This document shows positions 44,532-53,996 of a stretch of DNA of 64,000 nucleotides, in pieces. Within the stretch, counting starts at the first letter, position 1, and each line of letters opens with the position of its first letter. A program made the translations under genes and the position numbers. The notes below the pieces were generated by a model that was not told where the DNA came from, made no database searches, and saw only the letters and a list, made by a program, of their open reading frames with translations. Source of the DNA: Staphylococcus sp. GSSP0090. Its GTDB lineage: Bacteria > Bacillota > Bacilli > Staphylococcales > Staphylococcaceae. Location of the stretch: assembly GCF_013391405.1 (NCBI RefSeq), contig NZ_JACBFD010000013.1, forward strand, positions 19,073 to 83,072. Direction: 5' to 3'.

Positions 44532-44999
44532 TTATTTATGCTTATCTTCATTATTTACTAATAAATTTTTGACCATTACAACTTTATCCATGTCATATCC
44601 CATGTCAAAATTCATTTTTTGCATTATTTTGTTTGAATAAGCTACAGTACTTTCTATTTTATGCGCACCTTTGTTACGTGCCCATGCTTCTATTTCTTTT
44701 TTTAATGTAGTTGCAATACCTTGATTACGATGTGTAGGTACAACGTACAGTATCTCAATCAATGCTGTTTTTAGCGATTTATCATATCGTGCCCAAATAA
44801 ATCCAACCAATTGTTCCTCTTGTGTCTGAATTAATATGGCATCCTCATTGTATTTCAAACCACGCTCAATCATTTCGATACGCAAAGCCACAGAGAGTTT
44901 AGTCTTTTTATATAAAGTATTTTGCCGTTCTAGTTCCATTTCATGTACTTCAGCAATTTGATTAATGAATTGGGTCTGTTCAATAGTTAATCGATTCAT
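44532..44999 (-). CDS. GNAT acetyltransferase
   Basis: 155 aa GNAT fold with the acetyl-CoA loop VVPTHRNQGIATTLKKEIEA and a following alpha-beta end (KIESTVAYSNKIMQKMNFDM). Substrate unknown. AAAAGGAG lies 7 bases before ATG. Confidence 0.85.
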   Translation of the reverse strand: MNRLTIEQTQFINQIAEVHEMELERQNTLYKKTKLSVALRIEMIERGLKYNEDAILIQTQEEQLVGFIWARYDKSLKTALIEILYVVPTHRNQGIATTLKKEIEAWARNKGAHKIESTVAYSNKIMQKMNFDMGYDMDKVVMVKNLLVNNEDKHK

Positions 45000-45097
45000 A
45001 TATACTCCTTTTAAAAGCTTGTTGATTTATATTATGATATTAGTCATAATAATCCTTATCTTATAAATATATTCTAAAAAAAGGCAGCGAAATTCAA

Positions 45098-45781
45098 ATG
45101 AAATCCACTGATAAATTAATGCGTGAAAATAATGTGAAAGCACTTAGATTAAATAATACAGATAGAGAAACGTTCGAAAACTATATGACTTATGTAAGAG
45201 CTGATTTAAGCGTCAATCCACATGCCTCCGAAAAAATGTTGAATCGCATTTTACATCAGTTATTACAAGCTGAAAAGGAAGGCACACTTGCAATGGATTT
45301 CTTTGATCATGATCCAAAAGCGCATGCTAAAAACGAAATCAAAAAATTACCTAATGAAACAATAACTAATATTTTCAAATATATTTTTCAACATATCTTA
45401 CTATTTATAGGTATTTTTTGTTTTTTAAAAGGATTTATTGGATTTTTTATTGGTGCAAAACGGTTATATATTTATACTTTTCCAATAATGTTAATCGTCG
45501 GTTTCATTATCATATTCTTATTTATTTGGGTCATATTTAAAACTGTACAAATGCAATGTTTTACGAAATCACATTGGACATGGATTGGCACTTATATCAG
45601 CATGATTATTTTATTATTTGCAACATTCTATGTATTTTTTGTTCCACAATCTTTTTTAGCAATCGGTCCCTATCTCTTAATTAGTAACTGGACTTTCATT
45701 ATCATTTCCTTTATCGTGATTCCAATTTCATTATATATTGATCACCACTTCATTAATAAAGATACCAACACGTCTTTATAA
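45098..45781 (+). CDS. DUF1129 family membrane protein
   Basis: 227 aa. A soluble N-terminal 100 residues (LLQAEKEGTLAMDFFDHDP is the DUF1129 mark: Gly-rich loop before DPK) followed by four membrane helices. Function unknown. AAAGGCAG lies about 10 bases before ATG, a mediocre site; a second in-frame Met at codon 8 is possible. Followed by a long bidirectional terminator. Confidence 0.8.
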   Translation: MKSTDKLMRENNVKALRLNNTDRETFENYMTYVRADLSVNPHASEKMLNRILHQLLQAEKEGTLAMDFFDHDPKAHAKNEIKKLPNETITNIFKYIFQHILLFIGIFCFLKGFIGFFIGAKRLYIYTFPIMLIVGFIIIFLFIWVIFKTVQMQCFTKSHWTWIGTYISMIILLFATFYVFFVPQSFLAIGPYLLISNWTFIIISFIVIPISLYIDHHFINKDTNTSL

Positions 45782-45796
45782 ACCTTGCTTAATTAT

Positions 45797-45851
45797 AAAA
45801 AGTAGGGCAATGTTATCTTATTAAAACATTCGATAACATTGTCCTACTTTT
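45797..45851. terminator. Bidirectional terminator between DUF1129 and MFS genes
   Basis: Arms AAAAGTAGGGCAATGTTATC and GATAACATTGTCCTACTTTT with one mismatch and a 15-base loop; T and A runs at both ends. Confidence 0.85.
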
Positions 45852-45874
45852 ATTTATGATTTAATATTTCTATA

Positions 45875-47035
45875 TTAAATATTGAGGCCTTCTTTTCTCT
45901 CAACACGCACACTCACCAATAAGAAAATAAGTCCGATTGCCGTCAATATAGGCGCTATTAAACTTAATGAGGCTATAGGTAAATTCGTAACTACGACCCC
46001 TCCAATAAAGGCACCTAAGGCATTACCTAGATTAAATGCTGATTGATTCAATGTACTTGCAAGTGTTGGTGCATCTTGTGAGATTAAAGTACTCTTATAT
46101 TGTAATGATGGACTCATACTAAAGCCAATCAAACCAAAGAAGAAGATGCCTGCAACCATTAAAATACTATTCATTTGAACGAAGTATAATAAGATGAAAT
46201 ATAAAATAAAGACGATAAAAATAATTTTTAAAGCTTTATTTAAATTCCAGTCTGCTAGTTTTCCACCAACAACATTCCCCAGCGTAACCCCTATACCAAA
46301 TATGATTAAAAGATAGGAGATTAAGTTTTCTTGTACATTAGAGACATCTATCAGTACAGAAGAAATGTAAGTAAAGTATGCAAACACACTGCTAAAGCCG
46401 AATAATGTCACTGCAAGTGTGAGCCACAAGCGCTTCTCTTTTAAAATTTGTAATTCATTTAAAACAGATGACTTAATGGTTTCACGTTGCATAGGAACAA
46501 AAATAATAATACCAATCAGTGCGATTGCACCAATAATTGAAATAATAATAAACGTCATCGGCCAACCAAAGTTCTGACCAATTAATGTACCAAATGGTAC
46601 ACCTAGTATATTACTCATACTTAACCCCATAAACATAAGTGCCATCGCACTCGCACGTTTCTCAGGTCTTACCATACTTGCAGCAAGTATAGAGCCAATA
46701 CCGAAGAACGAACCATGCGCTAAAGAGGTAACAATACGACTTGTCATCATAAATCCATAATTAGGACTAAATGAAGCTGTGAGATTTCCTATAATAAAGA
46801 TTCCCATCAATACAAGTAACAAATATTTTCTATTCCATTTTATTGTCAACATGACTATAATAGGTCCACCAATGGCTACACCCAATGCATAACCAGTTAT
46901 CAATTGTCCTGCTTGACTCACTGTTACGTCGAAATCTCGCGCAATATTAGGTAATAGTCCCATAATTACAAACTCTGTCATACCAATTGCAAACGCACCA
47001 ATTGCAAGCATCCATATCGCTATAGGATATTTCAT
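45875..47035 (-). CDS. MFS transporter, DHA1/AraJ-like
   Basis: 386 aa with 12 helices. N-terminal GAFAIGMTEFVIMGLLPNIA and ARDFDVTVSQAGQLITGYAL are typical of the arabinose-efflux/PbuE/YdhP group. Substrate unknown; members export sugars, purines or drugs. GGGAGGGGA lies before ATG. Not in an evident operon; the 239-base gap to DUF456 holds no recognised signal. Confidence 0.88.
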   Translation of the reverse strand: MKYPIAIWMLAIGAFAIGMTEFVIMGLLPNIARDFDVTVSQAGQLITGYALGVAIGGPIIVMLTIKWNRKYLLLVLMGIFIIGNLTASFSPNYGFMMTSRIVTSLAHGSFFGIGSILAASMVRPEKRASAMALMFMGLSMSNILGVPFGTLIGQNFGWPMTFIIISIIGAIALIGIIIFVPMQRETIKSSVLNELQILKEKRLWLTLAVTLFGFSSVFAYFTYISSVLIDVSNVQENLISYLLIIFGIGVTLGNVVGGKLADWNLNKALKIIFIVFILYFILLYFVQMNSILMVAGIFFFGLIGFSMSPSLQYKSTLISQDAPTLASTLNQSAFNLGNALGAFIGGVVVTNLPIASLSLIAPILTAIGLIFLLVSVRVERKEGLNI

Positions 47036-47274
47036 TTTTCGACTCCCCTCCCGTTACGTAATTTTTAAACATGATTGTGATTATACTAAAATACAATTGC
47101 TTAAAACAAGGGGATTGCTTAATTTTTTATATATTTTATATATAAATCCGCTTACATTATATATACTATTAAATTGAATCACACAATAAAAAATGTTGAC
47201 AACTCAAATATCAAATAACATCTTGCTAAAGTTATTTCATACGAATCATCAACATGAGGCAATGCTTATTTAAT

Positions 47275-47763
47275 TTAGTTTATGAGTAAAGCATCTACAA
47301 AGAACCAAATGACCATAATAATCATAATGACTGCCTGTGCCACAGAACTTGCTAAAAAGGCAACGACCGAACCGAAACTTGCTTTTAACGCTTTAGATAA
47401 GTTAGGTTCTTGAATCATTTCTACAACAAGCACTGCAACAAATGGTACGATAATAATTCCGAACGGTGGGAATACAAAACAACCGACAATGACACCGATA
47501 AGGGCAACCAGTTCACTTAATTTTGAACCGCCAAACTTATTTACAAAGTATTTATTCATAATAAAATCAGCAACAAGAATAAACACTGTGAATAATATCA
47601 TCGAAACATAAAACACCCATGATAAGTTACCATTATGAAAGCCGAATTGATAAATTAAAAAACCAACCCATAATACTAACACTGAAGGAATAATAGGTTT
47701 AATTAATCCAATAAACGCTAAAACAAAAGCCGCTATAATACATAGCCATAAAATCACTGTCAT
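47275..47763 (-). CDS. DUF456 family membrane protein
   Basis: 162 aa with four to five hydrophobic helices. DUF456 pattern FGIIIVPFVAVLVVEMIQ after GVIVGCFVFPP. Function unknown. It starts 6 bases after the stop of the SET-type exporter, so the two are cotranscribed; a GGAGTAG ribosome site lies within that gene's end. Confidence 0.85.
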   Translation of the reverse strand: MTVILWLCIIAAFVLAFIGLIKPIIPSVLVLWVGFLIYQFGFHNGNLSWVFYVSMILFTVFILVADFIMNKYFVNKFGGSKLSELVALIGVIVGCFVFPPFGIIIVPFVAVLVVEMIQEPNLSKALKASFGSVVAFLASSVAQAVIMIIMVIWFFVDALLIN

Positions 47764-47769
47764 TATTAT

Positions 47770-48978
47770 CTACTCCATACTTTCTTCTGTAAATTTTTGA
47801 TCTTTAGTAAAGAAAATCAATATCATGCCAACAAATATTGAGGCTGCTGAAACATAAAATACATTGCCTAAACCAACCCATTGACTCATGATACCACCTA
47901 ATAAATTCCCACATAATTGACCGATAACCATTGCATTAGCAAATAGTGTCGACGCATAACCCGGAAAATCTGGTAAAATATCTTGGAAATAGCTGATACC
48001 TAGTCCAAGTAAAATCGCTAAAAATATAGCTAAGAATAGTTGACCAACAAACATCATTACAAGGCTTTCGAACACCCCGATACTAAAGTAAAATAATCCG
48101 CCGAATAAACCACCTAATATCAATAATGTGCGCGTTGTTAATTTAGCAGATAAAATGCCGAGCAGTACCATAAATGGCACTTCCAATCCGGCACATAAAC
48201 TTGCCAAACCACCAACATACCCTTCAGGTTCATTTAAATAATTCGTAACAAATAATGGCATATTCAACGTATACATCCATTGCCCAATATGCAATAAGAT
48301 AAACGCTAGAAATGGAACTAATAACACTTTATCTTTTAACATATTTGGTGCAGTCGCTTCGACATGATTCACATCTGAAACGGTATGTTCCGTTTTAATA
48401 TCTTTAAAAAAGAACACTTGCAACAGTAAAGTGAAGATGATAATGGTAATGGTACCGCCAAATAGTCCAGAATAGCCATTTGCACTTAATAGTAAAGCAC
48501 CTATTAAAGGACCAAATAAAAACCCAAAAGAGAACATGGATCTCAAAACAGCATTTGCAAATTTGGCTTTATTTTTAGATGCGGAAGCATTAATGGATTC
48601 TCTTGCCGAGGCATACATTTGTGGCATTGCAGGTGCAAAACAGCCCTGAAAAATTGCATACAGTGCGATAAAAATCCAAATTTCATGAATATAAAAGTAA
48701 ATAGAAAAACTAACTGCACCCATAAACAAAGCAGTGACAATAATCACTTTCCTATTTATATTACGCGTATCGGAAAAACGTGCCACAATTGTATTGACAA
48801 TAAATTGACTTATTGCCGCTAAAGCTAATAACAGCCCATATTGTGAGGACGTCATTCCTAAATCATTTGTAGCAAATAACACTAAATAAGGTACGGTAAT
48901 CGCAATTCCCATTCCTAAAAGCATCATATTAATTACAAATAATTTATAATTCTTAATATGTAATAAGGCTCTAAACAT
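47770..48978 (-). CDS. MFS transporter, sugar-efflux (SET) type
   Basis: 402 aa with 12 helices. SET-family-like layout with LLLALAAISQFIVNTIVARF, SDTRNINRKVIIVTALFMGA and FSFGFLFGPLIGALLLSANG. SetA-type carriers export sugars or sugar phosphates' analogues; substrate unknown here. GAGGTTGCC precedes ATG. Located 103 bases downstream of ccpE in the same direction. Confidence 0.85.
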   Translation of the reverse strand: MFRALLHIKNYKLFVINMMLLGMGIAITVPYLVLFATNDLGMTSSQYGLLLALAAISQFIVNTIVARFSDTRNINRKVIIVTALFMGAVSFSIYFYIHEIWIFIALYAIFQGCFAPAMPQMYASARESINASASKNKAKFANAVLRSMFSFGFLFGPLIGALLLSANGYSGLFGGTITIIIFTLLLQVFFFKDIKTEHTVSDVNHVEATAPNMLKDKVLLVPFLAFILLHIGQWMYTLNMPLFVTNYLNEPEGYVGGLASLCAGLEVPFMVLLGILSAKLTTRTLLILGGLFGGLFYFSIGVFESLVMMFVGQLFLAIFLAILLGLGISYFQDILPDFPGYASTLFANAMVIGQLCGNLLGGIMSQWVGLGNVFYVSAASIFVGMILIFFTKDQKFTEESME

Positions 48979-49081
48979 ATAGGCAACCTCTATTCTATAA
49001 ATAATATGTTCAACAATGTGAAAGTGTTCATTTTTATTTGAAAATATTTCTAACTATAAGTAAATTGTGATGGGCTGTTAT

Positions 49082-49939
49082 TTAAGATTCAACATATTCC
49101 ATCATTAAATTGATAAAAGATTCTACTTGAGGCAACTGCAACATACTTGAATCATAGCTTAAAAATGTTGATCGAATCAGTGGTTTATCTTCGATATTTA
49201 CTCGCTTAAATTCAAACTGTTCCCGATCTAAATGTTTCATCATAATTTGTGGTAATATCGTTACGCCAACGCCATTCAACAACATTTCTTTACATGTAGC
49301 AACTTGGTCAACCGTAATCATCGCATGGTAATCTTGGCCTATTTGGCTACCATACCACTCTTTTATTTGATTAATATAAATTGGATCAGCTTGAAATTCT
49401 ATAAATGGCATCTTGTCTACTTCATCATTACGATTTTTAGGATGAATAAAGAAATGTTCATCATTGAAGAGATGTGTATTACTTAAATTCATCATTTTAT
49501 TACCACGAATAATCATGACATGGTAATCTCTATGATTTGCTTTTATCTGTTCACTTGAACCTACTTGAACTTGAATTTCTACATTTGGAAATTGTCGTGT
49601 ATATAAGTTTAAAACTTCTGGTAATAAAGTTTGCCCAATTAAAGATGAGCAACCAATTGATATCGTACCATTCACTTCGCCAATATGCGCTTGCATTTTG
49701 TCTAAGAATAAACGCTCTCTATTGAGCATTTCTCTCGCATGCTCAATGATCATTGCGCCTTCAGTCGTCGTAATCAGTTGCTTCTTTGTTCGAATAAATA
49801 CATTGACGCCAAAAGCATTCTCAATGGCCTTTAAACGTTGCGTGACAGCAGGTTGAGAAATATATAATATTTCTGCTGCTTTCCTAAGTGTTTTAGTTTC
49901 ATCAAGCGTAGTTAACAAGCGATAATCGTCTATCTTCAT
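49082..49939 (-). CDS. ccpE: LysR-type citrate-responsive regulator CcpE
   Basis: 285 aa. N-terminal LysR helix-turn-helix (TLRKAAEILYISQPAVTQRL) and effector domain. It is close to S. aureus CcpE, the citrate sensor that activates aconitase and represses virulence factors; residues I recall as citrate ligands (S98, R145, R256) are at the same numbers. GGGGG lies 6 bases before the ATG at 49939; 24 upstream codons are open but not coding-like. Lies near sarX/rbf as in S. aureus. Confidence 0.9.
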   Translation of the reverse strand: MKIDDYRLLTTLDETKTLRKAAEILYISQPAVTQRLKAIENAFGVNVFIRTKKQLITTTEGAMIIEHAREMLNRERLFLDKMQAHIGEVNGTISIGCSSLIGQTLLPEVLNLYTRQFPNVEIQVQVGSSEQIKANHRDYHVMIIRGNKMMNLSNTHLFNDEHFFIHPKNRNDEVDKMPFIEFQADPIYINQIKEWYGSQIGQDYHAMITVDQVATCKEMLLNGVGVTILPQIMMKHLDREQFEFKRVNIEDKPLIRSTFLSYDSSMLQLPQVESFINLMMEYVES

Positions 49940-50134
49940 AATTATCCCCCTATTTTTAATACACTGCGTTATAGTCGCTTTTTTATTACATGATACTTCC
50001 AGCCTGCCCATACTGAAAACAAGTTGATTCGCACAGCATATGCGTGGTTTATCTCAATCGTTCACTTCTTGCTCACACAATACTTTTCATTTCGTCTTTG
50101 CTAACTTCAATATAAATCATTCATTAAAATAAAT
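49940..50134. other. ccpE upstream region, no gene seen
   Basis: Short AT-rich region that must contain the ccpE promoter. No operator was recognised. Confidence 0.5.
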
Positions 50135-50170
50135 AAAAGACATTTAAGTTATGCTTCAAATGTCTTTTTT
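50135..50170. terminator. Terminator between DUF402 gene and ccpE
   Basis: Stem AAAAGACATTT / AAATGTCTTTT with a 12-base loop and T runs on both strands. On the leftward strand it stops DUF402 transcription before ccpE. Confidence 0.8.
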
Positions 50171-50279
50171 TCTATGTGCATTGTTCACTATAACACGTTT
50201 TACTTATGACTCATATCCAATTTTTAAAAGGAGTTCATCCTTTAAAGTTAGTGATGAAGTTGTCTGTATATCTCAGTTG

Positions 50280-51023
50280 TTATTTATCTTTTGGTTTAAA
50301 AGAAGACTTCTGACTCCATTGTTCAAATGTGCCTTTTTTATGTTGCGGTTGTGTTCCAATTCTTTCATTTTTCGTCTGTTTATTTTGTTTTTCTTGTTTG
50401 TGTGATGGCTTATGCTTATGCGTTTTAGCTTTATGATCTTTTGTTTTATGCTGTACTGACGGTTTTGTTACACCTTGCTTGTGTTGCTTTGCCTTTTGCT
50501 TAATTTTATAAAAGCAATACATAATTTTATCTTGCATCGATTGAAAATCTGCATCAATTTTAATCATTAATTGATGTGCAATCACATATGCTTCATGATA
50601 TTGTTTTCTCGTAATTTGTCCTGATTCTAATGCGCGTTCTAAATCGTCTTGATCTACAAGTTCATATTCGCCATTGGGTAATACAAGTACATCGAGACAT
50701 AAATCGATTGTGCGTGCATTACCTTTTTGTGTAACATTTTTTATATTTATATCAAAATAATATTCCAACGGATTGCCCTTGTCATCTAACATCACTGTAA
50801 TACTATAGCGCTTTTTTTCAGGTAAAATTTGTAACCATTGATAGTTATCATCAGCAACAATAATATTTTGACCTACTACTGAAACCTCTAAAGGCTCTCG
50901 TACTTTATTCATTGTGACCAAACCAATAATGCCTTTGAACTTGTTATTGTTCACTTTGACCTCAGTATATTCTCTATCAATGATGCGACGCCAGTGACGC
51001 TTATCGATATATTTTACTTTCAC
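50280..51023 (-). CDS. DUF402 domain protein with basic tail
   Basis: 247 aa. DUF402 core in the first 160 residues: EYYFDINIKNVTQ, the Asp cluster DLCLDVLVLPNGEYELVDQD and ALESGQITRKQYHEAY. The family includes metal-dependent nucleoside-diphosphate phosphatases, so a hydrolase role is possible. The last 75 residues are a Lys/His/Gln-rich disordered tail, unusual for the family and suggestive of nucleic-acid or anionic-polymer contact. Start GTG at 51023 (MKVKYIDKRHWRR) has AAGGAG 9 bases before it; TTG and GTG codons just upstream are too close to that site. Confidence 0.85.
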   Translation of the reverse strand: MKVKYIDKRHWRRIIDREYTEVKVNNNKFKGIIGLVTMNKVREPLEVSVVGQNIIVADDNYQWLQILPEKKRYSITVMLDDKGNPLEYYFDINIKNVTQKGNARTIDLCLDVLVLPNGEYELVDQDDLERALESGQITRKQYHEAYVIAHQLMIKIDADFQSMQDKIMYCFYKIKQKAKQHKQGVTKPSVQHKTKDHKAKTHKHKPSHKQEKQNKQTKNERIGTQPQHKKGTFEQWSQKSSFKPKDK

Positions 51024-51236
51024 TGTCACCAACTCCTTAACGTTATTATATAAAACTGTCTTCTTTATGTCATCTCATGAATTATATTGTTAGCATTCAA
51101 TTTGAACTCCAGAAAATTTGATTATTATTATTGTACTATATTTCATAGCGTAAAAGCGAAATTGACAATCTTTATAAATTCTGTTAAATTTTATCTATAT
51201 TTTTCTGAAAATTCTATAAACAAAGGAGATAGAACC

Positions 51237-52349
51237 ATGGCAGTTATTCAAAGACCATTTAGAGCCGATCATGTCGGTAGTTTATTACGTCCTGAACGCT
51301 TAAAACAAGCACGTCAGGATTATCAAAACAACATCATCGATGCACAGGCATTGAGACAAGTTGAAGATGAGGAAATTGAGCATATCATTGAAAAACAACT
51401 TGAAATTGGATTACATAGTATCACTGATGGAGAATTCCGTAGAAGTTGGTGGCATTTCGATTTCCTAGAAAATTTAAATGGTGTAGAAGGTTATACCTCA
51501 GACCGTGGTTTAGAATTTGAAGGTGTGGAGACACGAAATCACAATGTTAGAATTGTTAGCAAAGTACAATTCAATCCAAATCACCCCCACTTTGAACATT
51601 TCAAATTTTTACATGACAAAGTAGATGGACGTGCAACAGCCAAAGTTTCCATACCAAGTCCTAATCAACTATTTCATCCTAATATTTTAAATGAAGATAT
51701 TTATCCAGATATCGAAGATTTTGCACATGACGTCGCCAAAGCTTACCGCGACAGTCTGCTCAAATTTTATGAATTAGGCGCACGTTACATTCAACTAGAC
51801 GATGTCTATTGGGCGAACCTAACTTCAGGTACGCAAAAGACACGTGGCCGTGATCGAACTGAAGAAGAAAAAGAAGCAGCACGTCAACTTGCCTACCAAG
51901 TTGTCAATGAAGCTGTTAAAGATTTACCAGAAGATTTACTCATTACCACACACATATGCCGCGGTAACTATCAATCCACTTGGGCCATTTCAGGTGGCTA
52001 TGAACCTGTAGCACCTTATTTATTCAAAGAACAGCTCGGTGGATTTTTCTTAGAATATGATGATGAACGTTCTGGTGATTTTGAACCACTTCGCTTCTTC
52101 CCTGAGGATAAATCTGCAGCAGTATTAGGATTATTCACATCAAAAAATGGCGAATTAGAAGATAAAGCTACCATTCTTAATCGTATCAAAGAAGCACAAC
52201 AATACGTTGAGTTAGATCAAATCTGCTTAAGCCCACAATGTGGCTTTGCTTCTACTGAAGAAGGCAATAAATTGACTGAAGACGCGCAATGGAAAAAACT
52301 AGCTTACGTTGTCGAAATTGCTAAAGAAGTATTTGGCACTGCGAAGTAA
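51237..52349 (+). CDS. Cobalamin-independent methionine synthase-like protein (YxjG/YxjH family)
   Basis: 370 aa, equal to the C-terminal catalytic half of MetE only. Substrate/zinc residues: HVGSLLRP near the N terminus, QLDDVYWAN, TTHICRGNYQST (His and Cys ligands) and CLSPQCGFAST (final Cys). Bacillus YxjG/YxjH are of this kind and use S-methyl donors to remethylate homocysteine. The frame extends 50 codons upstream, but GGAGATAGAACC places the start at 51237 (MAVIQRPFRADH). No SAM riboswitch or T-box is visible in the 200-base leader. Confidence 0.88.
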   Translation: MAVIQRPFRADHVGSLLRPERLKQARQDYQNNIIDAQALRQVEDEEIEHIIEKQLEIGLHSITDGEFRRSWWHFDFLENLNGVEGYTSDRGLEFEGVETRNHNVRIVSKVQFNPNHPHFEHFKFLHDKVDGRATAKVSIPSPNQLFHPNILNEDIYPDIEDFAHDVAKAYRDSLLKFYELGARYIQLDDVYWANLTSGTQKTRGRDRTEEEKEAARQLAYQVVNEAVKDLPEDLLITTHICRGNYQSTWAISGGYEPVAPYLFKEQLGGFFLEYDDERSGDFEPLRFFPEDKSAAVLGLFTSKNGELEDKATILNRIKEAQQYVELDQICLSPQCGFASTEEGNKLTEDAQWKKLAYVVEIAKEVFGTAK

Positions 52350-52460
52350 TATAAATATTTTTTCTAGATAACTGTCGTGTATTGGAATCATACAAATCAT
52401 GTATAAAAAGGTCGTATATTATAATTACTTTTTAATGATATACGCTGACGTATGTGAGAC

Positions 52461-52505
52461 ATAGGCTGTCCATTTCTTGAATTTCACAAGATATGGTCAG
52501 CCTAT
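52461..52505 (+). terminator. Probable terminator of the MetE-like gene
   Basis: Arms ATAGGCTG.CCAT and ATGG.CAGCCTAT with inner TCTTG/CAAGA. Only a weak T tract follows (TTATATT). A second hairpin with CGTATAT/ATATACG arms lies just upstream. Confidence 0.5.
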
Positions 52506-52580
52506 TTATATTCACCTATCATTTTATATCACATATCCACATTACGCTTTTAGATGTCCGCAATGGCTACTTTGAATGAT

Positions 52581-52612
52581 TTTAGCAACAAATATTTATA
52601 TCTGTTGCTAAA
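52581..52612. promoter_or_regulatory. Perfect dyad, candidate operator
   Basis: TTTAGCAACA, 12 bases, TGTTGCTAAA, about 78 bases before the FAD monooxygenase start and upstream of its putative -35. No T run follows, so it does not look like a terminator. Confidence 0.4.
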
Positions 52613-52637
52613 CATACGAATTGATGTCAATTGATTA

Positions 52638-52666
52638 TTGAATATGTATCTGTACACAAATAATAT
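52638..52666 (+). promoter_or_regulatory. Possible promoter of the FAD monooxygenase gene
   Basis: TTGAAT, 17-base spacer, TAATAT; four of six matches each. Located 24 bases before the start codon. Confidence 0.35.
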
Positions 52667-52689
52667 ATTATGTAAAGGGGGGCATGAAT

Positions 52690-53940
52690 ATGTCAAATCG
52701 CAATCTACAGTCATCAATTGAAAGAAAAAATAAAAAAGTTTTAATTGTAGGTCTAGGTATAAGTGGTATTTCATCAGCCATTGCACTAAAACAAGCTGGT
52801 TGGGAACCTATTATTATTGAAAAAGCACCCAAACGTCGTGAAGGTGGCTATTTTCTAGGTTTATTTGGTTTAGGACGTCATGCTGCACGAGATTTGGGTG
52901 CACTTAAATACTTACATGATAGACGCGGTTCTGATTCAGTCAATTTCTCAATTAATCGTCAAGGCATAACTGGATATACGTTAGGTTTTGCAGATATACC
53001 ATTAACAATCGCACCTTGGATGATGTTACGTGGTGATATTGAAAACGCAACCTACAAAGCGCTTCCTGAAGGTATAGATATACGTTTTAACACAGTGCCT
53101 CATGACATTTGGCAAACAGCTTCCGAAGCGCGTGTCACTACACAAAATTTAAAAACAAATGAAACCTTCACAGAATCTTATGATCTTGTCATAGGAGCAG
53201 ATGGGGTTCGTTCACAAGTCAGGGAACTCGCATTTGGTTCTCATGAACAATACATTAAATCATTAGGTTATATGATTTGTGCTTTTAAATTACCTGAGGA
53301 TCCACCAGGCTTAAAAACAGGACAAGGCGTTATTTTGCACGAAGTAGGTAAATCTTTTACAGTATTTCCTTTTAAAGATCATCCAGCGACCGTTTTATTT
53401 ACTTATAAAACAGAACAACCAGATATAGAAAGAAAAAAAGATCCAAAAAAACGAATTAGAGAAGTATTTGGAGAGCCTTATGGTCAATATATGGGATATG
53501 CAATAGAACAATTAGATCAAGCTGAAGATGTCATATTTGGTACTACAGATCAAGTAAAAATGCCTTCTTGGTATCGTGGTCGTGTCGTACTTGTAGGTGA
53601 TTCGGCTTGGTGCCCAACACTATATTCTGGAATGGGCGCAACGTTAGGGCTTGGCGGCGCAAATTTATTAGGACAAGCTTTACAAAAATATCCTGATAAT
53701 CTCGAATATGCCTTAAGTCAATGGGAGCATATACTAAGACCTAAAGTTGAACAATTCCAAAAACAAGGCGCAACAACAGGACGACAAAACTTTGTTTCTA
53801 TTAATCAAAAAGAAGTCGATAAAAGAAGTAAAAATATTAAAATCAGACAAAGATTTTTAAAAAATCCATTATTCAGCCAAATTATGCGCTACGTTCCTTT
53901 TATTAAAAATCGTAATAAAGACCTGACAAAAGCATTATAA
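52690..53940 (+). CDS. FAD-dependent monooxygenase (PHBH/TetX-like)
   Basis: 416 aa. Class A flavin monooxygenase: N-terminal dinucleotide fold KVLIVGLGISGISSAIALKQ, central DLVIGADGVRSQVRELA, and FAD ribityl motif VVLVGDSAWCPTLYSG. The family hydroxylates aromatic or polyketide compounds, including tetracycline (TetX) and rifampicin; substrate here is unknown. Two starts are possible, at 52684 and 52690; I prefer the second, because AAGGGG is then 7-8 bases away. A dyad operator candidate precedes it. Confidence 0.88.
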   Translation: MSNRNLQSSIERKNKKVLIVGLGISGISSAIALKQAGWEPIIIEKAPKRREGGYFLGLFGLGRHAARDLGALKYLHDRRGSDSVNFSINRQGITGYTLGFADIPLTIAPWMMLRGDIENATYKALPEGIDIRFNTVPHDIWQTASEARVTTQNLKTNETFTESYDLVIGADGVRSQVRELAFGSHEQYIKSLGYMICAFKLPEDPPGLKTGQGVILHEVGKSFTVFPFKDHPATVLFTYKTEQPDIERKKDPKKRIREVFGEPYGQYMGYAIEQLDQAEDVIFGTTDQVKMPSWYRGRVVLVGDSAWCPTLYSGMGATLGLGGANLLGQALQKYPDNLEYALSQWEHILRPKVEQFQKQGATTGRQNFVSINQKEVDKRSKNIKIRQRFLKNPLFSQIMRYVPFIKNRNKDLTKAL

Positions 53941-53948
53941 CCATAAAT

Positions 53949-53988
53949 ATGGGGCAGAGATTATGATTAAACACAATCTCTGCCCCAT
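53949..53988. terminator. Bidirectional terminator
   Basis: Perfect 14-bp stem ATGGGGCAGAGATT / AATCTCTGCCCCAT with a 12-base loop between the convergent monooxygenase and cupin genes. Confidence 0.8.
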
Positions 53989-53996
53989 TAATTTGT

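Noticed and set aside
50151..50405. Rightward 84-residue Phe-rich frame
   Set aside because: Antisense shadow of the Lys-rich DUF402 tail, and it starts inside a terminator.
51033..51236. SAM riboswitch or T-box upstream of the MetE-like gene
   Set aside because: No S-box core, specifier loop or T-box sequence is visible.
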